DNA of 51,638 nucleotides from Methylophaga lonarensis MPL (GTDB lineage Bacteria > Pseudomonadota > Gammaproteobacteria > Nitrosococcales > Methylophagaceae), in assembly GCF_000349205.1 (NCBI RefSeq), contig NZ_APHR01000039.1, positions 1-51,638 of the forward strand, given 5' to 3'. This document shows, piece by piece, positions 6,598 to 16,194 of this stretch; the first letter of the stretch is position 1, and each line of letters opens with the position of its first letter. The position numbers and the translations under genes are program-made. Under the pieces are notes generated by a model that saw only the letters and a list, made by a program, of their open reading frames with translations, did no database searches and was not told the DNA's origin.

Positions 6598-8133
6598 ATG
6601 AGCAAGAAGGATGTTTCGTACCCAATTATCGATCTTTTTGCGGGGCCTGGAGGGCTGGGTGAAGGATTTTCGGAACTCTATAATTCCGATAATGCTCGTG
6701 CATTCGAATCTGTCGTATCCATAGAGCGTGACGATTTTGCACATCAAACATTACTTTTGAGGCACTTCTTTAAATCGTTTCCAAGGCATAGAGTCACAGA
6801 AGATTACTATGCATATCTCGAGGGTAGAATAGAGAAAACAGATTTAATAGCACGAAATAAAGATAACTGGGAACATGCAAAAAAAACGGCCCTAAAAATT
6901 TCACTGGGTGAGAAAACTCACAATGAAGTCCAGAACATTATTAAAGAAGGGCTCAAATCTTCAAAAAAATGGGCCCTCATAGGCGGGCCTCCATGTCAAG
7001 CATATTCGCTGGTTGGTCGATCCAGAATGATGGGGAGCCCGGAATTCCAGGAGGATGAAAGGCATTTCTTATATAAGGAATACCTGAAAATAATTATTGA
7101 TCATCGACCGCCAGTATTCGTGATGGAGAATGTAAAAGGTCTTTTGTCAGCCAAGGTTAACGGTGAATTTGTTGTAGATAAAATCGTTCAGGATCTAAGA
7201 AATCCAATCAGAGCAATAGAAAAAAACAGAAATGGTTTGAGATATAAGCTTTATTCACTATCTCAGGCTGGTGAGGTAATTGAAGAAATTGAGCCTAAAT
7301 CATTTATCGTAAAAGCTGAGGAATATGGAGTGCCTCAAGCTCGGCATCGCATGTTCATTTTAGGCGTTCGCGCTGATATTGATGTTGTACCAGGAACGCT
7401 TGAAAAATCCAAAGCACCTTCCGTTGAACAAGTGATCAGCAGTATGCCAAAGATAAGAAGCGGTATTTCAAGGCGCAAGGATTCCTTGGATGAATGGAAG
7501 TCGGCCCTACTTACTATAGACAGTGACTCATGGATGCCGTCTAACAGAAAAGAGTCTCACCTTATAAAGACAGAAATTAAAAATGCTTTGAACGAAATAA
7601 AGAGCTCGGCATTAGAAAATCAGTCGAATGTCTACAAGGCACCGCGAGTTTTACGTTCATGGTATTACGATGAGCGGCTCAGGGTAACCACTGGGCATGC
7701 AGCGAGATCGCATATGGTCAGTGATTTGCATCGCTATTTGTATGCATCATCGCATGCAACAGCATTGGATATCTCCCCAAAGCTCAATGATTTCCCAGAA
7801 GAGCTTCTTCCCGCACACAAGAACGTGAAAGAGGGGTGTGAGGGGAAGATGTTTTCTGATCGTTTCAGAGTTCAAATTAGGTCACGAGTCAGTACAACAA
7901 TCACGTCACACATTTCAAAAGATGGTCATTATTTTATTCACTATGACCCAGCACAATGCCGGAGCCTGAGCGTACGTGAGGCCGCAAGGCTTCAGACTTT
8001 TCCCGATAACTACCACTTTGAGGGGCCTAGAACGGCGCAATATCATCAGGTAGGTAACGCCGTTCCGCCGTATCTGGCAGTACAAATTGCGGCGATTGTT
8101 AAAGACGTTCTGGATCAAATGCCTGGTGACTAA
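6598..8133 (+). CDS. DNA (cytosine-5-)-methyltransferase
   Basis: An m5C methylase, the protective modification enzyme of the operon that follows. Motif I is IIDLFAGPGGLGEGF near the N-terminus. The catalytic PCQ of motif IV is in ALIGGPPCQAYSLVGRSR (nucleophile Cys at about 133). Motif VI is FVMENVKGL, motif VIII lies around PQARHRMFILG, and motif X is YHQVGNAVPP near the C-terminus. The target-recognition region between VIII and IX is about 150 residues. The start chosen is the ATG at 6598 (MSKKD); a GTG five codons upstream is possible and neither has a strong ribosome binding site. The gene is more AT-rich than its neighbours, which suggests transfer. It overlaps the vsr start by one base. 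Confidence 0.93.
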   Translation: MSKKDVSYPIIDLFAGPGGLGEGFSELYNSDNARAFESVVSIERDDFAHQTLLLRHFFKSFPRHRVTEDYYAYLEGRIEKTDLIARNKDNWEHAKKTALKISLGEKTHNEVQNIIKEGLKSSKKWALIGGPPCQAYSLVGRSRMMGSPEFQEDERHFLYKEYLKIIIDHRPPVFVMENVKGLLSAKVNGEFVVDKIVQDLRNPIRAIEKNRNGLRYKLYSLSQAGEVIEEIEPKSFIVKAEEYGVPQARHRMFILGVRADIDVVPGTLEKSKAPSVEQVISSMPKIRSGISRRKDSLDEWKSALLTIDSDSWMPSNRKESHLIKTEIKNALNEIKSSALENQSNVYKAPRVLRSWYYDERLRVTTGHAARSHMVSDLHRYLYASSHATALDISPKLNDFPEELLPAHKNVKEGCEGKMFSDRFRVQIRSRVSTTITSHISKDGHYFIHYDPAQCRSLSVREAARLQTFPDNYHFEGPRTAQYHQVGNAVPPYLAVQIAAIVKDVLDQMPGD

Positions 8134-8552
8134 TGGCTGATATTTTAACGAAGGAAAAACGAAGCTGGAATATGTCGCAGATCAGGGGTCGGGACACTAG
8201 ACCTGAAATCCTGCTTCGCTCGGTTATTCACCGGTCTGGCGTGCGCTTCAGGCTTCATGATAACAAACTTCCAGGTAAGCCTGATATCGTTTTACCTCGT
8301 TATAAAACGGCAATTTTTGTCAATGGTTGTTTTTGGCACCGTCATGAAGGCTGCAAGTATGCATACATGCCAAAATCAAGAATAGAGTTCTGGGAATCCA
8401 AGTTTTCCCGAACTGTTCAGAGAGATGCTGAAAAAAGCAGGGAGCTTATGGAGCTGGGTTGGCATGTTTTTACCGCATGGGAGTGTGAAATAAAGAATGC
8501 CCCTGATGAATTGCTGGAGCGGCTTTTAATCTTTTTAAAGGAGCTTAATTGA
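8133..8552 (+). CDS. vsr: Very short patch repair endonuclease (Vsr)
   Basis: Vsr nicks DNA next to T:G mismatches created when 5-methylcytosine deaminates, directing repair back to C:G, so it belongs with the cytosine methylase upstream. The 139-residue protein has the canonical N-terminus (RSWNMSQIRGRDTRPEILLRS), the catalytic Asp in LPGKPDIVLPRYKTAIFVNGCFWHRHEGC, and the WHVFTAWECEIK segment. The conserved cysteine and histidines of the zinc site are visible in GCFWHRHEGCKYA. It overlaps the methylase stop by one base and the next gene's start by one base (TGATG), indicating translational coupling. Confidence 0.95.
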   Translation: MADILTKEKRSWNMSQIRGRDTRPEILLRSVIHRSGVRFRLHDNKLPGKPDIVLPRYKTAIFVNGCFWHRHEGCKYAYMPKSRIEFWESKFSRTVQRDAEKSRELMELGWHVFTAWECEIKNAPDELLERLLIFLKELN

Positions 8553-10027
8553 TGGCGAGAGAATATACGCTGCCGCCAAGTGCATCATCGTTATCTGAAT
8601 CAATGCGTGATCTGGGATATTCACTTGCGACAGCGATTGCAGACATTATAGATAACAGTATTACAGCTGGCTCTACGGAAGTAGAGGTGTTTTGTAACCT
8701 CACTGGTGACAGTCCGACTTTAGTTATCTTGGATAATGGATCAGGGATGTCCGAAGATGATCTTCTTAAAGCCATGAAACATGGTTCTGCAAACCCCAAG
8801 CAGGTTAGAGAGCCAAATGATCTTGGTAGATTTGGGCTGGGTCTTAAAACCGCATCGTTCTCGCAATGTCGAAAACTTACAGTCGTAAGCGCTTGCAGAG
8901 CATCTCTGAGCGGCGCGGAATGGGATCTGGATTACATCAGTAAGAAAGATGAATGGTGTTTATCCATATTGGACGATGAGGACATCGCAGAAATTCCCTA
9001 TGTGGATCGCTTGGGCGAATCCGGCACTGCAGTTGTCTGGCGGAAGCTGGACAGACTGTTTGAAGATCAGGACGGCAGTAAACGGGACGAAATAGTTTTC
9101 GAGAAGCTGGATCTTGTAGATCGCCATCTCTCTTTGGTTTTTCACAGATTTCTTGCTGGAGAGGTAAAACAGCACTCTAAGCTCTCAATTCGTATAAACG
9201 GTCATGAAATTAAACCCTTTGATCCATTTTGTCGAAAGAATAAAGCCACTCAGGTATTGCCTGCAGAGAAGGTCAGAGTAGATGGAAAAGAGGTCAATAT
9301 TCAGCCCTATATTCTGCCGCATCACAGTAAGCTTAGCGTTGAAGAATATGATTATTATGAAGACCGCAGCAGCTTCATTTCGAATCAAGGAGCTTACATC
9401 TATAGAAATGGCAGACTCATGGCCTGGGGAGACTGGTTCAGGTTGGTTCCAAAAGGGGAGGCTACCAAGCTGGCGCGGGTGCAAATCGACTTTCCTAATG
9501 CTCTTGATGAAAGCTGGACGATTGATATTAAAAAATCACGAGCTAGACCTCCACACGAAGTCAGGGAAAGGCTGAGACAGATCATTCCCAAAGTTACCGG
9601 GACGAGTACGAGAATTCATCGTGGCAGAGGTCAGCGCCTCTTCCAAGATGTTGCAGCTCCGGTATGGGAAAGGTACGCCGACCATGGCGGAATCCACTAT
9701 TCGATCAATGGTTCTCATCCACTGATTCAGCGACTGTTGGAGCTACTTGATCGGGATGGGGAGAATAGTTTGAAAGTTCTGCTGGCCTCGATATCCGCAT
9801 CATTGCCTGTCGAGATGATCTATTCCGATTATTCATCTCATCCTCAGGAAGTGAGTCAAATTCCTGCGAACCATGATGTCGTTCAGAGACTTTGTGAGCT
9901 GCGCGCGGCGGTGTGGGGGGATGCAACAGGGGATGCTGATGCCTTCCGTGATGTAGTCAGATCGACAAGGTTATTTGAGCGACACATGGAAATCGTTGAC
10001 CAATATATCGACAAGGAGTTTGCATGA
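8552..10027 (+). CDS. MORC/MutL-like GHKL ATPase of a restriction system
   Basis: A 491-residue protein with an N-terminal GHKL (gyrase-Hsp90-kinase-MutL) ATPase domain. The nucleotide-binding boxes are AIADIIDNSITAGS (N box), VILDNGSGMSEDDLLKAM (G1 box) and DLGRFGLGLKTASFSQC (G2 box). An S5-like fold region with ESWTIDIKKSRARPP follows. Prokaryotic relatives of this type were described by Iyer, Abhiman and Aravind (2008) as the ancestors of eukaryotic MORC proteins. They occur in restriction operons with a Z1 helicase and nucleases, as here. They probably form an ATP-driven DNA clamp. The ATG at 8552 has AAAGGAG 8 bp upstream. It overlaps the Z1 gene by ATGA. Confidence 0.88.
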   Translation: MAREYTLPPSASSLSESMRDLGYSLATAIADIIDNSITAGSTEVEVFCNLTGDSPTLVILDNGSGMSEDDLLKAMKHGSANPKQVREPNDLGRFGLGLKTASFSQCRKLTVVSACRASLSGAEWDLDYISKKDEWCLSILDDEDIAEIPYVDRLGESGTAVVWRKLDRLFEDQDGSKRDEIVFEKLDLVDRHLSLVFHRFLAGEVKQHSKLSIRINGHEIKPFDPFCRKNKATQVLPAEKVRVDGKEVNIQPYILPHHSKLSVEEYDYYEDRSSFISNQGAYIYRNGRLMAWGDWFRLVPKGEATKLARVQIDFPNALDESWTIDIKKSRARPPHEVRERLRQIIPKVTGTSTRIHRGRGQRLFQDVAAPVWERYADHGGIHYSINGSHPLIQRLLELLDRDGENSLKVLLASISASLPVEMIYSDYSSHPQEVSQIPANHDVVQRLCELRAAVWGDATGDADAFRDVVRSTRLFERHMEIVDQYIDKEFA

Positions 10028-12690
10028 CTGCCATTCGCAATGAAAAGGAAAAGGGACTAATCAGGGCTCTCATCACCGCTTTTGAGGGGCAAGAGGAGGT
10101 ACCGAAAAAGGCTGATATCGAAGCAAGGGCAAGCCAGCTTGCACCTCTTCTTGGTTATGACGGTGACCTGCGCCTTGCTGTCGAAGAAGCCATGATTGCG
10201 ATCGATACATGGATGGGGGCCGGAGTCTCCCTAGTCAATAACGAGGCACATCATGATGAAGAATGGGTTTACAAGCGTGAAATCAAATGGACCTATTCTG
10301 AAGCATATGAAGGTTATCTGAAGAGCGAGAAATGGCAGCCCAGCCTTGTACAGAAACTTAGCGACGTTGGAAGTAAGATTTTGGGGCAGTTGCAGGATCC
10401 AGTCAGCGAAGGATCATGGAACCGTCGAGGACTGGTTATTGGTCACGTCCAGTCCGGTAAAACCGCGAACTACATGGGTGTCATTGCGAAGGCTGCCGAT
10501 GCCGGTTACAAGTTCATCATTGTTATCGCGGGAATTCACAACAACCTGCGCAAGCAGACGCAGGAACGGATCGATGAAGGTTTCATCGGGCGATCCAGTG
10601 ATCCGGAAAGCCGAGTCGCCATTGGTGTTGGACGAAACCATGATTATCCCCATCCAGCCACTCTGACCAATATCAATGAGGATTTCAGCAAGAATACTGC
10701 AGCCAAGAGTGGTTGGAAAATCAATGACTTCGGCAAGCCCATCATCCTCGTTATCAAGAAGAATGTTCGCACACTTGATGCGCTGCACAAATGGCTGAAG
10801 GAGCTCAATGCTCAGGGAGACGGACGCATATCTGATGTACCGATGCTGTTGATTGATGATGAGGCCGACAATGCATCGATCAACACTAACAAGGAGGATA
10901 TCAGTCCTACCCGCACCAATACGATGATTCGCCGGATTCTTGGGCTGTTTGCGAAATCCTGCTATGTTGGCTATACGGCTACACCCTTCGCAAATATCTT
11001 CATAAATCCAGACGCCTATGACGATGAAGCGCGGGATGAGCTGTTTCCGAGGGATTTTATATACTCACTGGATGCACCAAATACCTACTTTGGGCCGGAA
11101 AAGGTGTTTCTCGACGAGGACACCAGCCAAGTTGCGCTGGAGAGCATAACCGACTGTGAAGATTATCTACCCTTCTCTCATAAGAAGGATGACTCTGTAG
11201 TCGAACTTCCCCCAAGTCTATACAGGGCGATGGACCAATTCATTGTCGCACGTGCAATCCGTAACCTGCGTGGACATTCCGGAAAGCATTGTTCGATGAT
11301 GATAAACGTCTCTCGTTTTGTCTCTATACAGCAGGAAGTCAGAAACTTTATCAGTATCCGGGAGAGAAAAGTTCGGGAGGCTGTTAAGGCAAACTACAAG
11401 ATGCCCGAGGAGGTTTCCACCAAAAATCAATATATGGCAGACCTTCGGGCTGCCTACGATCGCGAGTATTTGCGTTGTGGATTCAAGTGGGGCGAAGTCA
11501 AATCTGCTCTTATGGGGGTGTTCGATAATCTTCGGATATTTGTCGTGAACAGCAAGAGTGATGAGGTACTCGATTTCAAAAAATACGACAAAGACGGTAT
11601 CGGCCTCACCGCTATTGCTATTGGCGGACTCAGTCTTTCTCGGGGATTAACAATAGAAGGGCTGACCGTCAGCTATATGTATCGTAACACCAGAATGTAT
11701 GACACGCTCATGCAGATGGGGCGCTGGTTCGGCTATCGTCCCGGTTTTGAGGACCTATGTCGCGTCCACCTTTCCGAGGACTCGATCAATTGGTACTCAC
11801 ATATCGCGGAGGCATCCGAGGAATTGAGAGAGCAGATCAAACGTATGCGTCGTGATGGTATGAGCCCGAAGCAATTCGGACTTTATGTCCAGTCGCACCC
11901 TGACAGACTGCTTATCACGGCTGCCAACAAGATGCGAATGGGAGAAGAAGTTGTCTTCAACCAGAATCTCACAGGCAGTATCCAGGAGTGTACTCTTTTA
12001 CCAGTGGATTTGAATGTTAATGCTCAGAACGAAGCTCTAATACAGGAGTTCTGGCGATTTGGTTTCGGCAGTGAAGTGAAAGAGACAAAGAAAGGATGGT
12101 TTGTGCCTGATGTGAGCGTAGAACAGATAACGGCCTTCGTTTTAAGGTTCCAGGTTCACTCTGGCATGCAGGCAAATAAAAAGGCCGTATTAGATTATCT
12201 TTACGCTATATCCGAACGGTTTCCGCATGGCGATGTTCTCTTGATTTCCAAAGGTCCCGGGCGAACCGAAGAATTCAGACTTGGAGCCCAGCAGCGTTCT
12301 GCTAAAAGTGCTACACCAAAGGGTTGGCAGTTGTCCAAGCATCGTCTAGCCAGTCGTGGTGATGAAAAGCTTGGCTTGTCAGAGTGGCAACTTCTGCAAG
12401 CTGCAGAGAAAGCGAAGAACGATCCGAACAGCAAGGTCAACAATCCATCGGACATTCACTATCGCACTGTTCGAAATAAGCCACTTCTGATGATACATGT
12501 ACTTGAACCTACAGAAACAGAGCTTGTTGAACTGGAGGGACAGCGTGTCCCAGCGTTTGGTGTCAGTTTTCCAAATGGTCTTTTTGGTCCGGAGAATGAG
12601 ATTAGAGTTGTCGCCAACAGTGTTTGGTTGCAGCAAATGTATGGATCGTTTGAGGATGATCCGGATGCGGAGGATGACTATGATGAGTAG
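10024..12690 (+). CDS. Z1 domain superfamily-II helicase/ATPase
   Basis: An 888-residue Z1-domain protein, a superfamily-II helicase-like ATPase found in predicted restriction systems. It has Walker A GHVQSGKTANYM (residues about 140-151), a DEAD-like Walker B MLLIDDEADNASIN (about 275-288), motif III YTATPFANIF (about 318), and a late SRGLTIEGLTVSY plus QMGRWFGYRPG (about 565) that serves as the arginine-finger motif VI. In this kind of operon it is expected to translocate on or remodel unmodified DNA, with the MORC-like ATPase as clamp and the downstream PD-(D/E)XK protein as nuclease. Overlaps the upstream and downstream genes by a few bases. Confidence 0.9.
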   Translation: MTAIRNEKEKGLIRALITAFEGQEEVPKKADIEARASQLAPLLGYDGDLRLAVEEAMIAIDTWMGAGVSLVNNEAHHDEEWVYKREIKWTYSEAYEGYLKSEKWQPSLVQKLSDVGSKILGQLQDPVSEGSWNRRGLVIGHVQSGKTANYMGVIAKAADAGYKFIIVIAGIHNNLRKQTQERIDEGFIGRSSDPESRVAIGVGRNHDYPHPATLTNINEDFSKNTAAKSGWKINDFGKPIILVIKKNVRTLDALHKWLKELNAQGDGRISDVPMLLIDDEADNASINTNKEDISPTRTNTMIRRILGLFAKSCYVGYTATPFANIFINPDAYDDEARDELFPRDFIYSLDAPNTYFGPEKVFLDEDTSQVALESITDCEDYLPFSHKKDDSVVELPPSLYRAMDQFIVARAIRNLRGHSGKHCSMMINVSRFVSIQQEVRNFISIRERKVREAVKANYKMPEEVSTKNQYMADLRAAYDREYLRCGFKWGEVKSALMGVFDNLRIFVVNSKSDEVLDFKKYDKDGIGLTAIAIGGLSLSRGLTIEGLTVSYMYRNTRMYDTLMQMGRWFGYRPGFEDLCRVHLSEDSINWYSHIAEASEELREQIKRMRRDGMSPKQFGLYVQSHPDRLLITAANKMRMGEEVVFNQNLTGSIQECTLLPVDLNVNAQNEALIQEFWRFGFGSEVKETKKGWFVPDVSVEQITAFVLRFQVHSGMQANKKAVLDYLYAISERFPHGDVLLISKGPGRTEEFRLGAQQRSAKSATPKGWQLSKHRLASRGDEKLGLSEWQLLQAAEKAKNDPNSKVNNPSDIHYRTVRNKPLLMIHVLEPTETELVELEGQRVPAFGVSFPNGLFGPENEIRVVANSVWLQQMYGSFEDDPDAEDDYDE

Positions 12691-13654
12691 GAGCACACCA
12701 TGGGAGCAGATCGCCGAACCTCGGACAGACTACAATGTTAGACGGGTTGCGGACACAACGGAAATACCGTTCTACTGGGGCAAGGATACAGCGGGCCAGT
12801 GTCTTTTCATCATTGAGCTGGAAGGGGACCACACTTCCCAATATCGTCGTGATGTAACCCGGCTGAATGGAATCAGTGTCGATCTTCGTAATGGAGACAA
12901 TAAAAGCCAGCAGCGCCTGGTTCTGACGCTTGAACGTAATGTCGATAGCGACCTTTTCCTGGGATTGTGTGAAACATTGATCACCACTCTGGCGACTGTG
13001 ATGGATTCTGCGGTCGCACTGTCCGTTACCCTTCAACATTTGAAGAGATGGAAGGCCTTTCTCGCGGGAAAGAAGGCGAGAATGCTGACGAACGAAGAGA
13101 TTCGTGGTCTGTTTGCCGAACTCTATGTTCTTCGTCAGCTTTACCTGCGCAGACTGACGCAGGACGAGGCTGTAGATGCGTGGTGTGGAGCTGACGACTC
13201 ACATCAGGATTTCATTTTCGGTAACGTTGCCGTAGAAGTGAAGTCCCTCTCCGGTCGCGAGAGGAGCAGTGTTCGCATATCTTCTGAGGATCAACTCGAA
13301 GCCCTGGTGGACAATCTGTTTCTGATGACGGTGCGACTGATAGATATGCCGGACGCGGAAACGGCAAGTTCGTTGAACGACATGGTTGCATTGATTGAGC
13401 AGGAGCTTGTCACTGCGGAGGCTATTGAAAAGTTCTCCGAAAAGATTGCCGGTTGTGGGTATCTGGCTTTGGCGGACTATGATAAACCGAGTTTTACAGT
13501 CGGAAATGTCAATCTGTACAGGGTCACAGCAGGGTTTCCCAAAATTATCCGATCTCAGGTAGCTCAAGGATTGTTCCATGTGTCTTATGACATTCAACTG
13601 GAGGCTATTGCTCCATTTGTTTGTGAAGATAATGAAATATTCGGGAGATTCTAA
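12680..13654 (+). CDS. PD-(D/E)XK motif protein (DUF4420)
   Basis: A 324-residue protein of the DUF4420 family, the predicted restriction nuclease of the operon. The catalytic signature is HQDFIFGNVAVEVKSL at about residues 175-190: an Asp, then the E-V-K of the PD-(D/E)XK fold. An N-terminal segment with YWGKDTAGQCLFIIELEGDH is typical of the family. The start chosen is the ATG at 12680 (the next codon is also ATG), with GGAGG 6-7 bases upstream; it overlaps the Z1 gene by 11 bp. The longer open frame from 12497 lies wholly inside the Z1 coding region and is not supported. Confidence 0.85.
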   Translation: MMSRSTPWEQIAEPRTDYNVRRVADTTEIPFYWGKDTAGQCLFIIELEGDHTSQYRRDVTRLNGISVDLRNGDNKSQQRLVLTLERNVDSDLFLGLCETLITTLATVMDSAVALSVTLQHLKRWKAFLAGKKARMLTNEEIRGLFAELYVLRQLYLRRLTQDEAVDAWCGADDSHQDFIFGNVAVEVKSLSGRERSSVRISSEDQLEALVDNLFLMTVRLIDMPDAETASSLNDMVALIEQELVTAEAIEKFSEKIAGCGYLALADYDKPSFTVGNVNLYRVTAGFPKIIRSQVAQGLFHVSYDIQLEAIAPFVCEDNEIFGRF

Positions 13655-15727
13655 TTGGAAACCACAACTGCAGAGTTTTTTCACGACTTCCGCCAAGAAC
13701 TTTTGGCTGGGGCCGAAGCCAGCAGTAGCTTTCAGCTTTCAGAGTTTGTTGAAACCATCGCAAATGAATTGATTGAAACCGGATTTCTGGAGGGGTTTGA
13801 GTTATGTCATTACAGAGCACAGCGAGGGATGCGTGTAGACGGCTACTGGTTTAATGACGAAGGCGCGCTAGATCTGTTTATTGCTGATTTTGATTGTCGG
13901 GACAATTTGGAATCACTTACTAAAACCGAAGTTGACGGCGCCTTTAAAAGGCTAAGTAATTTTTTTGAGGCGAGTAAGAAGAAAGAGTTGTTCCGAGACC
14001 TTGAAGAGACTGCTCCTGAATACGGATTATCTCGCCAAGTTTATGATCGGGGTCGCTCAATCAGCAAGGTCAATTTTTTCCTGATTTCAGAGAGAGCTTT
14101 GAGTGGCAGGATTAGTTCTCTTGAGGATGATGTTGTCGGTGATACGAAGGCGTCATACCACATCTGGGATATCTCAAGGCTTCAGCGGCAGAGAAGCTCA
14201 AGAGGCCACAAAGAGATACTGGATATCAACTTTCCGGATCTGTACGGAAGCGGAATTTCTTGTCTTCCTGCCCATTTGGGCTCTGATGCATATCAATCCT
14301 ATTTGATAGTCATTCCTGCGGTAATCCTGTCCTCGTTATACGAACGATATGGTGCACGACTTTTGGAGCAGAATGTTCGCTGCTTTTTGCAGGCAAGGGG
14401 AAATGTGAACAAGGGCATTCGAGCGACGATTATGAATGAGCCACGAATGTTCTTCGCCTATAACAATGGTATTACTGCCACTGCTCAGGAGGTCGAGGTT
14501 CGTAAAGGTGAGCAAGGTCTTGAGATTGTTCGTATAAAGGATTTTCAGATCGTTAACGGTGGCCAGACGACGGCGTCCCTTTTTCATACTAACCGAAAAG
14601 ATAAAGCTTCCTTGGAAGGTATCTTTGTGCAGATGAAGCTGTCGGTGATAGACAGCGAGAAAAGTGAGGAGGTTGTACCGCGAATATCGGAGTATGCCAA
14701 CACGCAAAACAGGGTGAACGCGGCAGATTTCTTCTCGAACCATCCATTCCACATTAGGATGGAAGAATTTTCGAGGCGTATTTGGGCGCCTGCTCAACAA
14801 GGCGCTCAGCGGGAAACAAAGTGGTTCTATGAGCGTGCGCGGGGGCAGTATGCCGATGCTCAAAGCAAGCTGACGCCAAGTGAAAAGAAAAGGTTTCAAG
14901 CTGAAAATCCCAAGCCTCAAATGTTTACAAAAACTGACCTCGCGAAGTTTGAAAATGTATGGGATGAAAATCCAAGGTTTGTCAACCTTGGGGCACAAAA
15001 GAACTTCGCTCAATATGCAAAGCGCATAGGCGGCGAATGGGAGAAATCCTCAGAAGCATTCAGTGAGTTTTACTATAAGAGAGCAATAGCAAGGGCGATA
15101 ATATTTCGCAAGACTGAAAAGCTGGTTTCTGCTCAACCATGGTACAACGGTGGTTACAGAGCTAATGTTGTCGCATATACGCTTGCACTGCTTGGATACT
15201 ATGCATCGCAAAAAAATAAGTCGATAGACTTTTTACGAGTTTGGAACTCTCAGTCAGTTTCACCAGACCTGGAAAGAGCGTTGGAAATCACCTCAGAACT
15301 GGTGCATGACGACATCATTCAGCCGCAACAAGGTATTTCTAATGTGACTGAGTGGTGTAAGAAGGACGGGTGCTGGCAAAGACTTAAAGGCAGATCTATA
15401 GAGTTGGACGAAGCTCTCCCTCAGAAATTCAAGGATAACCTTGTATCAAATGATGTTGTCAGAAATGAGAAAAAGGAAGCAAAGAAAGTTCAGAAAATTG
15501 ATGACGGAATTGAGGCCCAGCGAAAAGTTCTTGAGATTTCTGGTCCTCAGTGGCACATCATTATGCAAAAATGCGATCAGAAAGGAATTCTAACTGAAAA
15601 AGAGGCTGGAATAATGAAGCTGGCCTCACGTATTCCTCACAAAATACCCACAGAAAAACAAAGTGCTGTTCTTATTGAAGTGTTGCAAAAAGCTAAAATG
15701 GAAGGCATTTCTCTGAATGGACAGTAA
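13655..15727 (+). CDS. AIPR family protein (abortive infection phage resistance)
   Basis: A 690-residue AIPR-family protein, a family found repeatedly in phage-resistance loci and named after an abortive-infection protein. Hallmarks are MFFAYNNGITATAQEVEV, the segment KDFQIVNGGQTTASLFH and NRVNAADFFSNHPFHIRMEEFSRRIW. Its biochemical role in this operon is not established; it may be an effector or nucleic-acid binding subunit. The start is TTG at 13655, directly after the stop codon of the preceding gene, with GGGAG about 8 bases upstream. It is the last gene of the methylase-Vsr-MORC-Z1-DUF4420-AIPR operon. Confidence 0.87.
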   Translation: METTTAEFFHDFRQELLAGAEASSSFQLSEFVETIANELIETGFLEGFELCHYRAQRGMRVDGYWFNDEGALDLFIADFDCRDNLESLTKTEVDGAFKRLSNFFEASKKKELFRDLEETAPEYGLSRQVYDRGRSISKVNFFLISERALSGRISSLEDDVVGDTKASYHIWDISRLQRQRSSRGHKEILDINFPDLYGSGISCLPAHLGSDAYQSYLIVIPAVILSSLYERYGARLLEQNVRCFLQARGNVNKGIRATIMNEPRMFFAYNNGITATAQEVEVRKGEQGLEIVRIKDFQIVNGGQTTASLFHTNRKDKASLEGIFVQMKLSVIDSEKSEEVVPRISEYANTQNRVNAADFFSNHPFHIRMEEFSRRIWAPAQQGAQRETKWFYERARGQYADAQSKLTPSEKKRFQAENPKPQMFTKTDLAKFENVWDENPRFVNLGAQKNFAQYAKRIGGEWEKSSEAFSEFYYKRAIARAIIFRKTEKLVSAQPWYNGGYRANVVAYTLALLGYYASQKNKSIDFLRVWNSQSVSPDLERALEITSELVHDDIIQPQQGISNVTEWCKKDGCWQRLKGRSIELDEALPQKFKDNLVSNDVVRNEKKEAKKVQKIDDGIEAQRKVLEISGPQWHIIMQKCDQKGILTEKEAGIMKLASRIPHKIPTEKQSAVLIEVLQKAKMEGISLNGQ

Positions 15728-15867
15728 ATAAATATCTTGAAGCATTCTGCGTGACCAAGAATCAAGGGGTCAGCAAACTTAATTATCGAGGATTAATCTT
15801 CACTCTTGAACCAAACCTTTTAACCACCAAAAAATTAACCACCAAAAAAGTTCTATGCTAATGAGCA

Positions 15868-16098
15868 TTAATCTTTCAGTAAGCTTTTAACATAACTCTG
15901 TAATTTGGGTGCTATCAGAAAAATTGATACAAATACAATCGGCCATGCCAGTATCGCACCTGAAAGCCACTTTGCTATCAGCATGAAGTTAACAGGGTTG
16001 TGAATCGCTGTAATGACGCCAGATACGATCAAGCTGGTAATGAATGACATTAACAGGGCGAAACAGATAAATTCATATCGGCGTGGAATAATCTTCAT
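15868..16098 (-). CDS. DUF2798 family small membrane protein
   Basis: A 76-residue protein with two predicted transmembrane helices (residues about 10-32 and 42-65) separated by the motif GVITAIHNPVNFMLIAKWLSGAILAWP. This layout matches DUF2798 proteins, whose function is unknown. It begins MKIIPRRYEF, has its own orientation opposite to the restriction operon, and probably belongs to the original chromosome. Confidence 0.7.
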   Translation of the reverse strand: MKIIPRRYEFICFALLMSFITSLIVSGVITAIHNPVNFMLIAKWLSGAILAWPIVFVSIFLIAPKLQSYVKSLLKD

Positions 16099-16194
16099 TT
16101 ACTCTCTCGTTGCTCGTGGATTCTATCCCGTTGGTGATGTATTTCAGCAATCACTTCGATACAACATCAGTGCGACAATAGCCTGATTCCACCA

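Noticed and set aside
12497-12679. Longer N-terminus for the DUF4420 protein
   Set aside because: The frame is open upstream but lies wholly inside the Z1 coding region. The ATG at 12680 has a good GGAGG and matches the usual few-base overlap of this operon.
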